Of a stretch of 64,000 nt of DNA, positions 1 to 9,330 are shown one piece after another. The notes below the pieces were generated by a model that saw only the letters and a program-made list of their open reading frames with translations, was not told where the DNA came from and searched no databases. A program made the position numbers and the translations under genes. Source of the stretch: an uncultured Flavobacterium sp. (GTDB taxonomy: Bacteria > Bacteroidota > Bacteroidia > Flavobacteriales > Flavobacteriaceae); contig NZ_CAMLDD010000002.1 in assembly GCF_946478785.1 (NCBI RefSeq), positions 62,001 to 126,000 of the forward strand, in the 5' to 3' direction. Position 1 is the stretch's first letter. The number at the start of each line of letters is the position of its first letter.

Positions 1-108
1 TTTAACCCTCTTTGTAAACATCTCATTGCTTTCCCCAGTGGGATACTCGCACTAACTACGGAGAAAGTATATAAATATCATAAAAGTGATTTTAATTCGA
101 AATCTCTT

Positions 109-116
109 TATTTTTG
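109..116 (+). promoter_or_regulatory. Promoter -7 box (TATTTTTG) of truC
   Basis: A perfect match to the flavobacterial -7 consensus TAnnTTTG ends four bases before the truC ATG. No clear -33 TTG element is visible. Transcription would begin at or next to the start codon, so the mRNA may be leaderless or nearly so. Confidence 0.5.
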
Positions 117-120
117 CCAA

Positions 121-819
121 ATGTTAGAAATTCTTTACCAAGATGAGTATATTATAGCAATTAATAAACCAAGTGGGTTGTTGGTTCATAAATCATTTTA
201 TGCGAGAGATGCAAAAGTTTATGCTATTCAGGAATTGAGAAATCAAATTGGAGGCCAACATGTTTATCCTATTCATCGCTTAGATCGCAAAACATCTGGC
301 GTTTTGTTATTTGCACTGGATAAAAAGGTTTTAAAAATTATGAATGATAGTTTTGCCACACGCGAAGTCGAAAAAAAATATTTAGCAATTTTACGTGGTT
401 GGTCTCCCAAAGAACTAACGATTGATTATGATTTAACCAATGATGATGACATTAAACAAAATGCAATAACATACTTTCATCGTTTACAAAATGCCGAAGT
501 TGAGTTAGAATTTAATAATCAACCATCGTCACGATATTGCTTGGTAGAAGCGATTCCTGAAACTGGACGTATGCATCAATTACGAAAACATTTCAAACAT
601 ATTTTTCATCCCATTTTAGGAAGCCGTCCACATGGCTGCAACAAACAAAATAAATTATGGCTGGAGAATTATGACCTTAAAGTAATGATGCTTCATGCAC
701 ATCAGTTAATTTTTAATCATCGAATAAAAAATGAACAACTAATCCTGAATGCAAAGATTAATGAGGAGTTTAGCAGAGTAGGTACTATTCTTAATCTAGG
801 TTTGAGTAAGTATAAATAG
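121..819 (+). CDS. truC: tRNA pseudouridine(65) synthase TruC
   Basis: RluA-family pseudouridine synthase that isomerises uridine in tRNA; TruC acts on U65 in the acceptor/T-arm region. The catalytic motif HRLDRKTSG lies near residues 52-60 and contains the nucleophilic Asp. The N-terminal segment MLEILYQDE and the later GRMHQLRKH block match the TruC subfamily better than RluA, RluC or RluD. At 232 residues it is slightly shorter than the enterobacterial enzyme and lacks a long C-terminal tail. The ATG start lies just after a TATTTTTG promoter box. The gene is monocistronic, with a hairpin over its stop codon. It is a housekeeping gene unrelated to the toxin locus downstream. Confidence 0.93.
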   Translation: MLEILYQDEYIIAINKPSGLLVHKSFYARDAKVYAIQELRNQIGGQHVYPIHRLDRKTSGVLLFALDKKVLKIMNDSFATREVEKKYLAILRGWSPKELTIDYDLTNDDDIKQNAITYFHRLQNAEVELEFNNQPSSRYCLVEAIPETGRMHQLRKHFKHIFHPILGSRPHGCNKQNKLWLENYDLKVMMLHAHQLIFNHRIKNEQLILNAKINEEFSRVGTILNLGLSKYK

Positions 820-848
820 AGTAAACATTTGAAATTATTACTCTATTT
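814..848 (+). terminator. Hairpin overlapping the truC stop codon
   Basis: Stem AAATAGAGTAA (814-824) pairs perfectly with TTACTCTATTT (838-848) around a 13-nt loop. The stem contains the TAG stop of truC. It is AT-rich with only a short T run, so termination strength is uncertain. Confidence 0.5.
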
Positions 849-1175
849 AAAGTAAGATGCTGATGCTATACTATTTGAATGCTTCGCTACTAAATTGGGA
901 AATGTCAAAATAGAAAAACAGCTCAAGTTCCAATTCCTTAAAACGGAACAAATCCCGCCTTACACGCTATTACTTCTAAGCTTTAAATCCAAAAATATTT
1001 TTGTAACAGCCTTTACCAAATTATTTTAGTTAATCATTTCTTAATCACTTAAAAAAGTCATCAGTATTAATATAAATTCGTCTTACCAATTAGTATGAAA
1101 TAAGCCATGTTGTAAAAAATGACTAATTACATAATATTCCAAAACAAATCTTAAAACAACTTTTATCTTAAAAAA
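849..1175. other. Intergenic region between truC and AraC-type gene
   Basis: AT-rich spacer with no ORF having coding character. No perfect TAnnTTTG box was seen on the plus strand. It presumably holds the promoter of the regulator at 1176. Confidence 0.5.
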
Positions 1176-2318
1176 TTGATTTATACAACACTTTTAAATA
1201 TTGCAATTTTCCAGGGAATAGTCTTAGGGTTAATTATTTTAAAGTCTTCATTATTCAATAGTAATTCAAATAAATATTTGGCCTACTTACTATTTACACT
1301 TTCAATTATTTTACTGAATCATGTTTTTGAGATTGAAGAAGTATATACTTCCTATCCTTTTCTGCAGTTTATTCAGAACGTCGAGTGGGTATTTCTAATT
1401 CCTGCTTTGCTATTTCTGTTTATTATAAACCGAATTGATGATACTGTAAAAAGCAAACAAAAATCTTATTTGTGTTTTATTCCATTTGCCTATTCCGCTG
1501 TCCTTAGTATTACAAACGATCTTGATCGTGTTGCAGGAATTTATACTATTCCTGAATCAGGTCTCAGTCTAATGAAAATACTTGGTCTTATTCATCTTAC
1601 TTTAGCCCTTACATTCATACCATTTCTACTATTTTACTCCTATTTTATAATAAAACATTTAAGAGATCCACAGGAAAAAAAATGGATAATTACCTTATTA
1701 ACTATTGTTACTTCATTAATATTCGCTTTTCTTATTATTTATCTAGCTAGTTTATTTATTAATTTCAATCTTTCTTCTGCTATGAGTGTGCTGGCTATAT
1801 CTGCAACATTCATAATTCATTGGACGGCGTATATAGGCATTTACAAATACAAACTAGCCAAAAATAAAGAGGCTATTTTCAATTTTCTAAATAACGATAT
1901 AACTATTTTACCTACCAATCTACAAATCACAGAAAAAAATACCGCAGAAGAATATCGAGAATCTATAACGACAGATAATCTTTATTTTCAAAAGCTAGAA
2001 GTTCTTTGCAAAGAGCTGCACATTTACACTGACAGTACGTTAAACAGAGAAAAAATTGCTGAAAAACTGGGTATAAGTGCAGGATATGTTTCACAAATTG
2101 TAAATACGATCACAGAAGATAACTTTGCCAACTACATTAATCAATATCGGGTTGAAGCTGTAAAAAAGATGATTTCCAATTCTGATTATGAGAACTATAA
2201 TTTGCTGACAATGGGGTTGGAATCAGGGTTTACTTCAAAAGCAACTTTTTATAAGGCCTTTAAAAAACATACAGGCCAGACACCTAATGAGTATAAAATA
2301 GCATTAAATAAGTATTAA
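1176..2318 (+). CDS. AraC-family regulator with N-terminal seven-helix membrane domain
   Basis: The N-terminal ~225 residues carry about seven hydrophobic segments (for example residues 4-22, 34-52, 63-84, 138-160, 167-193 and 200-222). The C-terminal ~110 residues form an AraC-type DNA-binding domain with two helix-turn-helices; NREKIAEKLGISAGYVSQI and the GFTSKATFYKAFKKHTG block are diagnostic. This architecture is common in Flavobacteriia and suggests a sensor that binds DNA directly from the membrane; the ligand is unknown. The start is a TTG; no in-frame ATG lies close enough to keep the first helix. The outer-membrane protein 81 bp downstream is a plausible co-transcribed or regulated gene, which is inference. 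Confidence 0.85.
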   Translation: MIYTTLLNIAIFQGIVLGLIILKSSLFNSNSNKYLAYLLFTLSIILLNHVFEIEEVYTSYPFLQFIQNVEWVFLIPALLFLFIINRIDDTVKSKQKSYLCFIPFAYSAVLSITNDLDRVAGIYTIPESGLSLMKILGLIHLTLALTFIPFLLFYSYFIIKHLRDPQEKKWIITLLTIVTSLIFAFLIIYLASLFINFNLSSAMSVLAISATFIIHWTAYIGIYKYKLAKNKEAIFNFLNNDITILPTNLQITEKNTAEEYRESITTDNLYFQKLEVLCKELHIYTDSTLNREKIAEKLGISAGYVSQIVNTITEDNFANYINQYRVEAVKKMISNSDYENYNLLTMGLESGFTSKATFYKAFKKHTGQTPNEYKIALNKY

Positions 2319-2399
2319 TTTATCGATTTTTAAGCTTTTAATACCTTTTCTAATTTTTCTTATATGAATTTTGGATTTAAATAATTCAAATTACTTTTT

Positions 2400-2939
2400 A
2401 TGAAAAAAACCTTTTTACTACTGATCATTTTGTTTGCCTTTTATTCTGTCAATGCTCAAAATGAAACTGATCCTTATCAGAAAAATAATGAAATTAAGTT
2501 AAATGCAATTGCTCCTTTATGGCAATCTTTTCAGATTGGTTACGAAAGACATTTAAATCATAATTCGTCATTAGGGCTTTCTTTTTATTATGTTTTTGAC
2601 AATACAAAGAATGAAAAGGATTTAAATTATTCAATCTCTCCGTATTACAGAAGATATTTTGGTGAAAAATATGCATCAGGCTGGTTTGTTGAAGGATTTG
2701 GAATGCTGGCTTCAACAGATGGCAAAAAAATATACACTTCAGAAGATCATTCAATATATACCGAAAATCCCGACGTTATTAATTTTGCCCTCGGTGCCGG
2801 CGGAGGCTGGAAATGGGTCAGTAAAAGCGGATTTCTTTTTGAAGCAAATGTTGGTTATGGCGGTATATTACTCAATGCAGCTAAAACAGACCATACTATT
2901 TCTACAAAATTTGGATTGAGTGCAGGATATAGATTTTGA
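2400..2939 (+). CDS. Small outer-membrane beta-barrel protein
   Basis: A 179-residue protein with a Sec signal peptide (about residues 1-19, cleavage after VNA in the VNAQ context). Alternating aromatic/hydrophobic strands follow, such as SLGLSFYYVF and YYRRYFGEKYASGWFVEGFG. The chain ends in a terminal aromatic (FGLSAGYRF), as expected for an eight-strand porin-like or DUF3575-like barrel. Function is unknown. It lies 81 bp after the AraC-type regulator and is followed by an intrinsic terminator at 3076-3097, so the two genes may form a unit. The ATG start gives a normal signal peptide. Confidence 0.7.
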   Translation: MKKTFLLLIILFAFYSVNAQNETDPYQKNNEIKLNAIAPLWQSFQIGYERHLNHNSSLGLSFYYVFDNTKNEKDLNYSISPYYRRYFGEKYASGWFVEGFGMLASTDGKKIYTSEDHSIYTENPDVINFALGAGGGWKWVSKSGFLFEANVGYGGILLNAAKTDHTISTKFGLSAGYRF

Positions 2940-3075
2940 TACTGGAATGAAAGAGAGATAAATATTACTTCATAAATTTATCATTCAATTGAAAAGAGAA
3001 GTCAAAATATTGTGACAAATTTACAAAAATCTGCTATAATCTGGTTAGATAATTGAATGCTTTCCGCTACAACAA

Positions 3076-3097
3076 AGAGAACTTATTTAGGTTCTCT
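3076..3097 (+). terminator. Intrinsic terminator, plus strand
   Basis: Stem AGAGAAC (3076-3082) and GTTCTCT (3091-3097), loop TTATTTAG, followed by a run of T. It lies about 135 bp beyond the barrel gene. Confidence 0.75.
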
Positions 3098-3188
3098 TTT
3101 TTTATGCTCTTAAATCAAGGATCTAAATAAAGCATATTTAGTTTTTTTTTAAATGGGTGTATTAGAAGAAAAAAATGCCAAATATAAA

Positions 3189-3216
3189 AAAGCCCCATCG
3201 TTAAAGATGAGACTTT
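3189..3216 (-). terminator. Intrinsic terminator of the large T9SS gene
   Basis: An 11-bp stem (3189-3199 with 3206-3216, some G-U pairs) with a 6-nt loop, followed on the minus strand by a T-rich run. It sits 24 bp beyond the stop codon of the gene at 3240. Confidence 0.8.
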
Positions 3217-3239
3217 AAAAAAATATTTAATAAAGCAAT

Positions 3240-6200
3240 TTAAAAGACAGCTTTTTTAATAACTGTTTTTCCGTTTTGTAAAATTACTTTAACAACTAAA
3301 ACCTGATTACTGAAAACTAATATCGGAGTATAAAATTCATTCGTATTTACGTGTCCTTTCTCATAAATCTGTTTCCCGTTTAAATCATAAACAAAAACTT
3401 TGTCTATGATTTCTTCAAAGGAATTGATACTTATTTGATTATTTTCTGGAGAAACTATCACTTCATTTGCTGATTGAATCGAGTCAGAAGTGTTGTTTTT
3501 TGCTGTTTTACTGGTTTTTTTGACTCCATAATGGATAACAAAGCGATTATCATGAGTCCCCAAAAAAGACACAAAATTATATGCCCCATCTTGGAGATTA
3601 TGAAAAACTTTAAGTTTTTTATCTTCAAGATAAATAGGATGATTTGCAAACAAACCATCAGCACTATCTAAGGCTATTGTAAAATATCCACCTAAAAGAG
3701 AACGATATCCTAATGTCACGACATCAGCATTATCGAAGGGAAGAGCACGCCCCTGAATAGTAAGTTTATCATTTTGATTTACGCTGTAAAAACTGGTATA
3801 AGAATTTCCGCTCCAGTCACGAGCATCAAAACGGTTATCGTAATTATTGGTTGCCCCATCGGCATATCCTATCAAAATCTGTTCAAAAGCACCTAATGAG
3901 TTTGTTAAGTTCAGCCAAAAGCGATGCTTTTCTATAGAAGCTGTTTTAGCTGTTTTACCTAGCTTCAAAAAATGCAAATTTTCTCCCTCAAGACGCATGT
4001 TATTATCAAAAACGACTGTCCCTGAAACAATACTCTCTGTTATGAAAGACTGTCCTGCAGCAATTTTCCCTGTAGGTTTTATACTGTTAGTTCCGCCTGA
4101 GGCTTCTCCTGCCGCTGCTGCTGCTACACCCCCCAAAGCATTGTAACATGCATAATCATCTAATAAATACTTTAAAAATTTTGGTGATGTATTATTTTTC
4201 CAAAAATAGATAGTTCCTCCTAAAACGTTACTGTTTGCATCTAAAAACGCATCGGCATCTACTGCAGACGGATAAGGATTACCAATTAAGTTTTTACTGC
4301 CATTATTCAAAATTGTAAATTCAAAGTGTCCGTTATTTGGAACACCTATAAACTGAACGGGTTGTGCATAAGGAAAACGTACAGTTTCGCCGTTTGGCCA
4401 TGTTCCGCTTTTTGGAGCACCTATAATATAACCTTTTGCAGGTGTCATTGAAGCTGTTACTTGTTCTGATACCCAATTATTATTATAGAGACTAAAATAT
4501 CTGTTCGATAAAGTATTTGGGGATAAAATATCTAGTTTTTGTTCTGCAACAGGAGAAGACCAGTAGGTATAATCAGCTGTTTTCATTGGTGCCGAAATAC
4601 GTTTGTAAATAATATTACCAGTATTTACCACATCATTGATTTGTACTAAACTTGCATTATTTTCAAAAGTTAAAGATCCATTTTCTTTCACTGAAAGACC
4701 ATTCTCTAATTTTAGGGTTGCGCCATCAGGTACCGTAACTTTTGCCGTTCCATTAATTTGGCAGGAGCATGCACTCACATCTCCAGGTAAAATATAGTTT
4801 ACATTATCAAAAATTATATTTTTATTACTGTCAGGCAAACCATTTGACCATTCACCATTGTATACTGTTATTGGTGCAGATACTGCTATAACATTCGAAT
4901 TTGTACTTGCTACAGAATTATACATCGCTCTTAATCTTATGTAATATCTGGTACCTGTTAATCCAGCTATTTCTTCTGAATTATAGCCGCTCACTTCTCT
5001 ATCCTGATAATCAGGGAGTATATTGATAAAATCCTGATCTGTAGCTATATCATATCTGTACGAGCTGGCATTCTCAATAGCATCCCAATTAACAACAAAA
5101 GATGTCTGGCTACAGTTTAGTTCAGGCACATCTGCCAACACTGGTGTTTGTATTACATTTGGAACATAATGTATTACAAAACGATCATCAAATGTTCCTT
5201 TTAAAGTGCTAAATTCATAACCTCCATTTTTTAAATTAAAATAGGTATTTGTTTTTTTGTCTTCCAGATAAATTGCTTTATTAAAGAATTGTCCGTCAAC
5301 TTTACCAATCTCTATTGAAAAAACGCCATCGATTGTAGAATTATATCCTAACTGAATACTATCAGTATCTTCTAACGGCAAGGCACGGCCCTGAATTACT
5401 AAATTGCTAGTTTGGGTTTTACTATAAAAATTGATGAAAGAATTTCCACTAAATACACTACCATCAAAACGGCCGTCATAATTATTTGTTGCTCCCGGTA
5501 CATAACCAATTAGGATTTGTTTAAATGCTCCCTCTTTATTTGTAAGGTTCAGCCAAAAACGATCTTTTTGAACAGCAATTTTATTGTTTCTTGTCTGTTT
5601 AAAAAATTGCCCATTGTTTCCTAAAACTCTCATGGAATTATTAAAAGTAATTGTTCCAGGTGCGAGAGAAGCAATCATAAACGATTGTCCTGCAGCGATC
5701 TTACCAGTGGGCTCACTCTCGTTGATTCCGGAAGAAAGTGCTGGTCTTGTAGCTACACCACCAACTCCATTATATGCCGCATAATCATCTGAAGTGTATA
5801 CAAATTGATGTCCACTTGGCTTAATAGCCGTATTGTGTGTCCAAAAATAAAGTGTGCCATATAGAACTTTTTTATTCTCTTCCAGAAATTGATCAGCATC
5901 AAGGGCTGATGGGTATGGATTTCCAACCAAATGATACTTATTTCCCGGAACTGTTTCTCCATCAATGCCTCCATTGTTAGGAATCCCTACAAACTCAACA
6001 GGCTGAATATAAGTAAGATCTGAAGGGTTTGGCCAAAAGTGTGGCTTTGGAACCCTTATTCCATATCCAATACCCTGTTGCATTACGGAGTCGCCATTCA
6101 TGTGTGTTATCCACCCGTTTAGACCATAACTCAAATATTTATCAGCCAATGTATTAGGCGACAGATCATAAAGTCTCTGACCAGAAACAGGAGACGACCA

Positions 6201-7478
6201 ATAGGTATAATCAAAATTTTTCATTGGAGAAGTGGTACGTTTGTAAGTAACATTTCCTGAATTCTTAACATCATTTATTTGTATTAAACTCGCATTATTT
6301 TCAAAAGTCAGGGTTCCAGCCGGATCTACTGTTAAGCCATTTTCTATTTTTAAGTCAACACCTGAATCAACAGTAACATTTGCTCCGGCATTAACCTGAC
6401 AGGTACAAGCATTTGTATTAGTTTTAATATTGAAGCTGCTATTAAAAATAACATTTTTAGAACTATCAGGAGCTCCGTTAGACCAACTTCCATCATAATA
6501 GGTAGTGGACTGCATAGGATTAACATTTATAATGTTAGAATTTAAACTCGTCCCACAATCACTAATCGCTCGTAAGCGTACATAATAAACAGTATTGGCA
6601 GCCAGCCCGGTAATGGTTTCAGATGTTACATTTGATAATTCCTTATCCTGATATCCTGATAAAAAATTGTTGAAACCCATATCTGTGGCTACATCTAATT
6701 TATACCCTGTAGCAATTGCTACTGCAGGCCATTCGAGAAGATAAGAAGTTTGATTACAGCCTAAAGTGATGTTATTGGTTAAAACAGGAGCAGGTGTTAC
6801 CGTTGCCGGTGCATTAATAGTAACAATATTTGAGCTCTCTGAAATACAACCATTATGAGTGACTGTAAAACTGTAATTCCCTGGATTTAAATTTGATATT
6901 ACCCTAGAAGTACCTGCTCCTGTAATTCCACCTGGCTGTATAGTCCAGTTTCCGGAAGCAGGCAAATCACTTAATGTGATACTGCCTCTATTGACTAAGC
7001 AGGAAGGCTGGACTACAGTTTGAATGTTTGGTTTTACAGGTGCTGGTTTTACAACAACTATGACTTTATCCGGATGAAGAGGAATTGTGACATTGGAATT
7101 ACTTATTACAGAAGTCAATTTATATTCCCCTGACCCGCCAACAGCTTCAACATCTGTAGTTTTAAAGTCATTCAGAATAGTTTCTGTTTTATTATTTTCT
7201 AAATCTGTATAGATATACTTAACAGTATACGAAGCATACTGGGTTCCTGTTATCTGAATTTTCAAGTTAACACTTTTTCCAGAACAAATGGTTGGTGAGG
7301 TTGCGCTGTATAACCTTGCTGATTGCGCATTTACTATTGAAGATCCAATTAAAAAAGAAAGGAACAGAAAAAGTAATTTGATGTTTACACCTTTTCCTGT
7401 GTGCCGAATATTAAAATTTGGAAATTCCCAATAATCTAACTTTAAAAAAAAGATTGCATTTAGTAGTTTTTGTTTCAT
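3240..7478 (-). CDS. Large secreted two-module protein with T9SS C-terminal sorting domain
   Basis: A 1412-residue protein. A hydrophobic signal sequence ending in SSIVNAQ (about residues 33-52) is preceded by an unusually long ~32-residue leader. Ig-like domains follow (about 55-225). Then come two homologous ~550-residue modules (about 229-778 and 779-1330), each with a fibronectin-III domain, a WSNGxPDSxKNxIF segment and an NASLxQINDVxNxGNxxYKR segment. The last ~70 residues resemble the T9SS type C sorting domain (VYDLNGKQIYEKG, ending VIKKAVF), implying export through the outer membrane by the type IX system. No catalytic motif was recognised, so an adhesin or surface structural role is inferred. 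The start is the first ATG; codon 31 is GTA, so no alternative GTG start is available next to the signal sequence. Confidence 0.82.
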   Translation of the reverse strand: MKQKLLNAIFFLKLDYWEFPNFNIRHTGKGVNIKLLFLFLSFLIGSSIVNAQSARLYSATSPTICSGKSVNLKIQITGTQYASYTVKYIYTDLENNKTETILNDFKTTDVEAVGGSGEYKLTSVISNSNVTIPLHPDKVIVVVKPAPVKPNIQTVVQPSCLVNRGSITLSDLPASGNWTIQPGGITGAGTSRVISNLNPGNYSFTVTHNGCISESSNIVTINAPATVTPAPVLTNNITLGCNQTSYLLEWPAVAIATGYKLDVATDMGFNNFLSGYQDKELSNVTSETITGLAANTVYYVRLRAISDCGTSLNSNIINVNPMQSTTYYDGSWSNGAPDSSKNVIFNSSFNIKTNTNACTCQVNAGANVTVDSGVDLKIENGLTVDPAGTLTFENNASLIQINDVKNSGNVTYKRTTSPMKNFDYTYWSSPVSGQRLYDLSPNTLADKYLSYGLNGWITHMNGDSVMQQGIGYGIRVPKPHFWPNPSDLTYIQPVEFVGIPNNGGIDGETVPGNKYHLVGNPYPSALDADQFLEENKKVLYGTLYFWTHNTAIKPSGHQFVYTSDDYAAYNGVGGVATRPALSSGINESEPTGKIAAGQSFMIASLAPGTITFNNSMRVLGNNGQFFKQTRNNKIAVQKDRFWLNLTNKEGAFKQILIGYVPGATNNYDGRFDGSVFSGNSFINFYSKTQTSNLVIQGRALPLEDTDSIQLGYNSTIDGVFSIEIGKVDGQFFNKAIYLEDKKTNTYFNLKNGGYEFSTLKGTFDDRFVIHYVPNVIQTPVLADVPELNCSQTSFVVNWDAIENASSYRYDIATDQDFINILPDYQDREVSGYNSEEIAGLTGTRYYIRLRAMYNSVASTNSNVIAVSAPITVYNGEWSNGLPDSNKNIIFDNVNYILPGDVSACSCQINGTAKVTVPDGATLKLENGLSVKENGSLTFENNASLVQINDVVNTGNIIYKRISAPMKTADYTYWSSPVAEQKLDILSPNTLSNRYFSLYNNNWVSEQVTASMTPAKGYIIGAPKSGTWPNGETVRFPYAQPVQFIGVPNNGHFEFTILNNGSKNLIGNPYPSAVDADAFLDANSNVLGGTIYFWKNNTSPKFLKYLLDDYACYNALGGVAAAAAGEASGGTNSIKPTGKIAAGQSFITESIVSGTVVFDNNMRLEGENLHFLKLGKTAKTASIEKHRFWLNLTNSLGAFEQILIGYADGATNNYDNRFDARDWSGNSYTSFYSVNQNDKLTIQGRALPFDNADVVTLGYRSLLGGYFTIALDSADGLFANHPIYLEDKKLKVFHNLQDGAYNFVSFLGTHDNRFVIHYGVKKTSKTAKNNTSDSIQSANEVIVSPENNQISINSFEEIIDKVFVYDLNGKQIYEKGHVNTNEFYTPILVFSNQVLVVKVILQNGKTVIKKAVF

Positions 7479-7760
7479 AGTTTCGCTTTAAATTAATACA
7501 TATTATTGTTAGTATTTTATTTGTTAAAAGTACTAAAATGCGCTTAGCAAATGAAATGTTTTTTTAGAATAATGACGGAAACAAATATTAACATAAGACC
7601 TTGATTATAAGTATATAAAAAAATTAATTCCGTATAAGAAGCTAAATATGAAGATTTATTCCTAACTTACCATCTAACAACCGCTTTATTTTATTTTAAA
7701 TTGCTTGAATAAAAACTACAGCTTTTTTAGGTAGATTAACTGTGTGTTTTATTATTAAGC
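7479..7760. other. AT-rich upstream region of the T9SS gene
   Basis: No coding potential. It must contain the promoter for the gene at 7478, but only a 7/8 match to the -7 consensus was seen. Confidence 0.4.
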
Positions 7761-8066
7761 AGAAAAGATTTTCGGCTATCGCTGTTTTGATATCTACTCG
7801 CCATCTTGCAGATGTTGCTATGGATTACCTGATTAAGACGGCAAAACGACTGTTTTTGAAATAGAGGTAGAAATGCTGACAAAAAAGAAGTTTAAAGACT
7901 TCTGTGCTAAAAATGTAGCTTTCCTCAATACAAAAAAGCAACTCGTAACTGAGTTGCTTTTTTGTTTAATTAACTGCGTTGCAAACGCTACGATTTGTCT
8001 CCTAATTTAAGTAGGTACTCGATGCAATCGAGCACCAAAATGACGGACAAACGAGTGCCAGTGGGA
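7761..8066. repeat. Rhs-locus direct repeat, copy A (~300 bp)
   Basis: This segment and 8985-9288 share, in the same order, a GGCTATCG...ATATC...CGCCAT block, a block around GACGGCAAAACGACT / GACGACAAAACAATT, the phrase AAAGACTTCTGT, a hairpin with loop GTAACT, the phrase GCAAACGCTACGATTTGTCT, and ACGAGTGCCAGT / ACGAGCGCCAGT. A further partial copy of the first block lies at 8091-8136. The copies are diverged, so the duplication is not recent. Confidence 0.75.
7932..7963. terminator. Bidirectional terminator hairpin in repeat A
   Basis: AAAAAAGCAACTC (7932-7944), loop GTAACT, then GAGTTGCTTTTTT (7951-7963). It is a perfect 13-bp stem with T runs on both strands, lying downstream of the lipoprotein cassette on the minus strand. 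Confidence 0.85.
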
Positions 8067-8139
8067 TTGTCAGCTCATCTTTACGGGCACGGAAAGAATT
8101 TCCGCGCTATCGTTGCGTTGAAATATCTGCGCCATCAGG

Positions 8140-8691
8140 TTAGTTTTTTCTTTCTATAAAATAATCATTCCCCATCATATAAACAATAATTTCAGGAAAT
8201 AATATATATTTATCAAATAATTTATGTTCATTTTTTGCTCCTCTTGAATTATATTTCTTTTTCATGAATATAGTATCCTCTTCAATCTCACCTTCTTCAA
8301 TTATTGAATAAGAACTACCTAAGGTGGCAGCTTTACTTTCCGTTTTTAACTGATTATTTATCACTAAAAAATAACTACTCCTTCCTAATTTTATTGGTGC
8401 AAAAGGTTTTTCCAGCATTGTTAAATTCATTAATGGAGTTTCATATATAAATTTATCTTCAGAAAAAACTACAATTTGAAAAGTTGACCCATTCCTCAAA
8501 ATATAATATGCTTTATTCTTTTTAATTCTTGAAAAATCAATATTATTTTCATTATAAAGAGTAAAATATTTTTTTGAAAAATCAATTTTATTCATCGTCT
8601 TGAAATCTTGTGCGTACTCGTTATTCTTTTTAGATGGGAGACAAGAATTCAAACAAAGCAATCCAATTAATATAAAAGTTTTTTTAATCAT
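8140..8691 (-). CDS. Putative lipoprotein, possible orphan immunity protein of an Rhs cassette
   Basis: The open frame extends upstream to 8910, but the internal ATG at 8691 gives a classic lipoprotein signal (MIKKTFILIGLLCLNSC, Cys at residue 17) and a 183-residue protein, so that start is preferred. The mature part is Lys-rich with no recognised domain. The gene lies between copies of the Rhs-locus repeat (8091-8136 and 8985-9288) and next to another immunity/tip pair, so a role as a displaced immunity lipoprotein is inferred from context. It has no sequence match that I can name. Confidence 0.6.
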   Translation of the reverse strand: MIKKTFILIGLLCLNSCLPSKKNNEYAQDFKTMNKIDFSKKYFTLYNENNIDFSRIKKNKAYYILRNGSTFQIVVFSEDKFIYETPLMNLTMLEKPFAPIKLGRSSYFLVINNQLKTESKAATLGSSYSIIEEGEIEEDTIFMKKKYNSRGAKNEHKLFDKYILFPEIIVYMMGNDYFIERKN

Positions 8692-8984
8692 AAATATCTT
8701 AATTAGGGCTAAATAAAGAATTATTAAAAGTTGTTCCTGTAAATAATGACTTATTCTAGAAAGCGAAGGTTTAGTGTGACCATTATTATATGGAACAAAT
8801 AAATGGTGAAAAGTAGCATCAGGCTTTCTAATAGAAGGCCAAGGAATAGCATCATGCATTTTATTTGATGGCCAAAAAGTACCACTTCCAGTATTACTTC
8901 CAGATTGCATAGTACCAAAACTAGAATGCTGTAGAGTTGCTTTTTTGTTTTTTGACTTGTTTTGTCTGCTTCTCTTGCGGGTAC
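8692..8984 (-). pseudogene. Possible decayed Rhs toxin tip upstream of the lipoprotein
   Basis: The same frame as the lipoprotein stays open upstream and reads through peptides such as GSGTFWPSNKMHDAIPWPS and ATFHHLFVPYNNGHT, which look protein-like rather than random. No intact start or Rhs core motif is present, and the frame runs straight into the lipoprotein. It may be the remains of a toxin whose immunity gene survives. Confidence is low. Confidence 0.25.
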
Positions 8985-9288
8985 GGAAAACATTTCCGAG
9001 CTATCGTTCCTTCGTATATCCGCGCCATTTGGGAACCTAAATTTAATAAATCTACCTGATCAAGACGACAAAACAATTGCTTTTGAAATAGAAATACACT
9101 GCAGACCAAAATAATTCAAAGACTTCTGTCCTAAAAATACAGCTTTCCTGAAAACAAAAAAACAACTCGTAACTGAGTTGCTTTTTTGTTAATTAACCGC
9201 GTTGCAAACGCTACGATTTGTCTCTTAATTTAAGTAGGCACTCGATACAATCGAACACCAGGATGAGACTTTCACAAACGAGCGCCAG
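8985..9288. repeat. Rhs-locus direct repeat, copy B (~300 bp)
   Basis: Second copy of the repeat described at 7761-8066, with the same order of sub-blocks including the GTAACT-loop hairpin and GCAAACGCTACGATTTGTCT. Together the two copies bracket the lipoprotein cassette. A further ACGGGCGCCAGTAGG echo of its end lies at about 9310, just before the DUF4375 stop codon. Confidence 0.75.
9156..9187. terminator. Terminator hairpin in repeat B
   Basis: CAACTC (9163-9168), loop GTAACT, GAGTTG (9175-9180), with an A run on the left and CTTTTTTG on the right. It lies downstream of the DUF4375/orphan-tip pair on the minus strand. Confidence 0.7.
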
Positions 9289-9330
9289 TAGGAACCAAGA
9301 TGATGGAAAAACGGGCGCCAGTAGGTTTTT

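Larger units (their letters stand above)
2940..3239. other. Convergent intergenic region
   Basis: Noncoding spacer between the barrel gene and the oppositely oriented T9SS protein. It holds one terminator for each side (3076-3097 and 3189-3216); nothing else is supported. Confidence 0.6.

Noticed and set aside
3012..3040. GTGACA and TATAAT spaced by 17 bases, followed by a terminator, resembling a sigma70 promoter for a small RNA
   Set aside because: Flavobacterial promoters use TAnnTTTG/TTG elements and this AT-rich spacer can give TATAAT by chance; the terminator is explained by the upstream barrel gene.
8140..8910. Full 256-codon reading of the lipoprotein ORF
   Set aside because: The internal ATG at 8691 makes a textbook lipoprotein signal that would be buried by a 73-residue extension; the upstream part is treated as a decayed tip.
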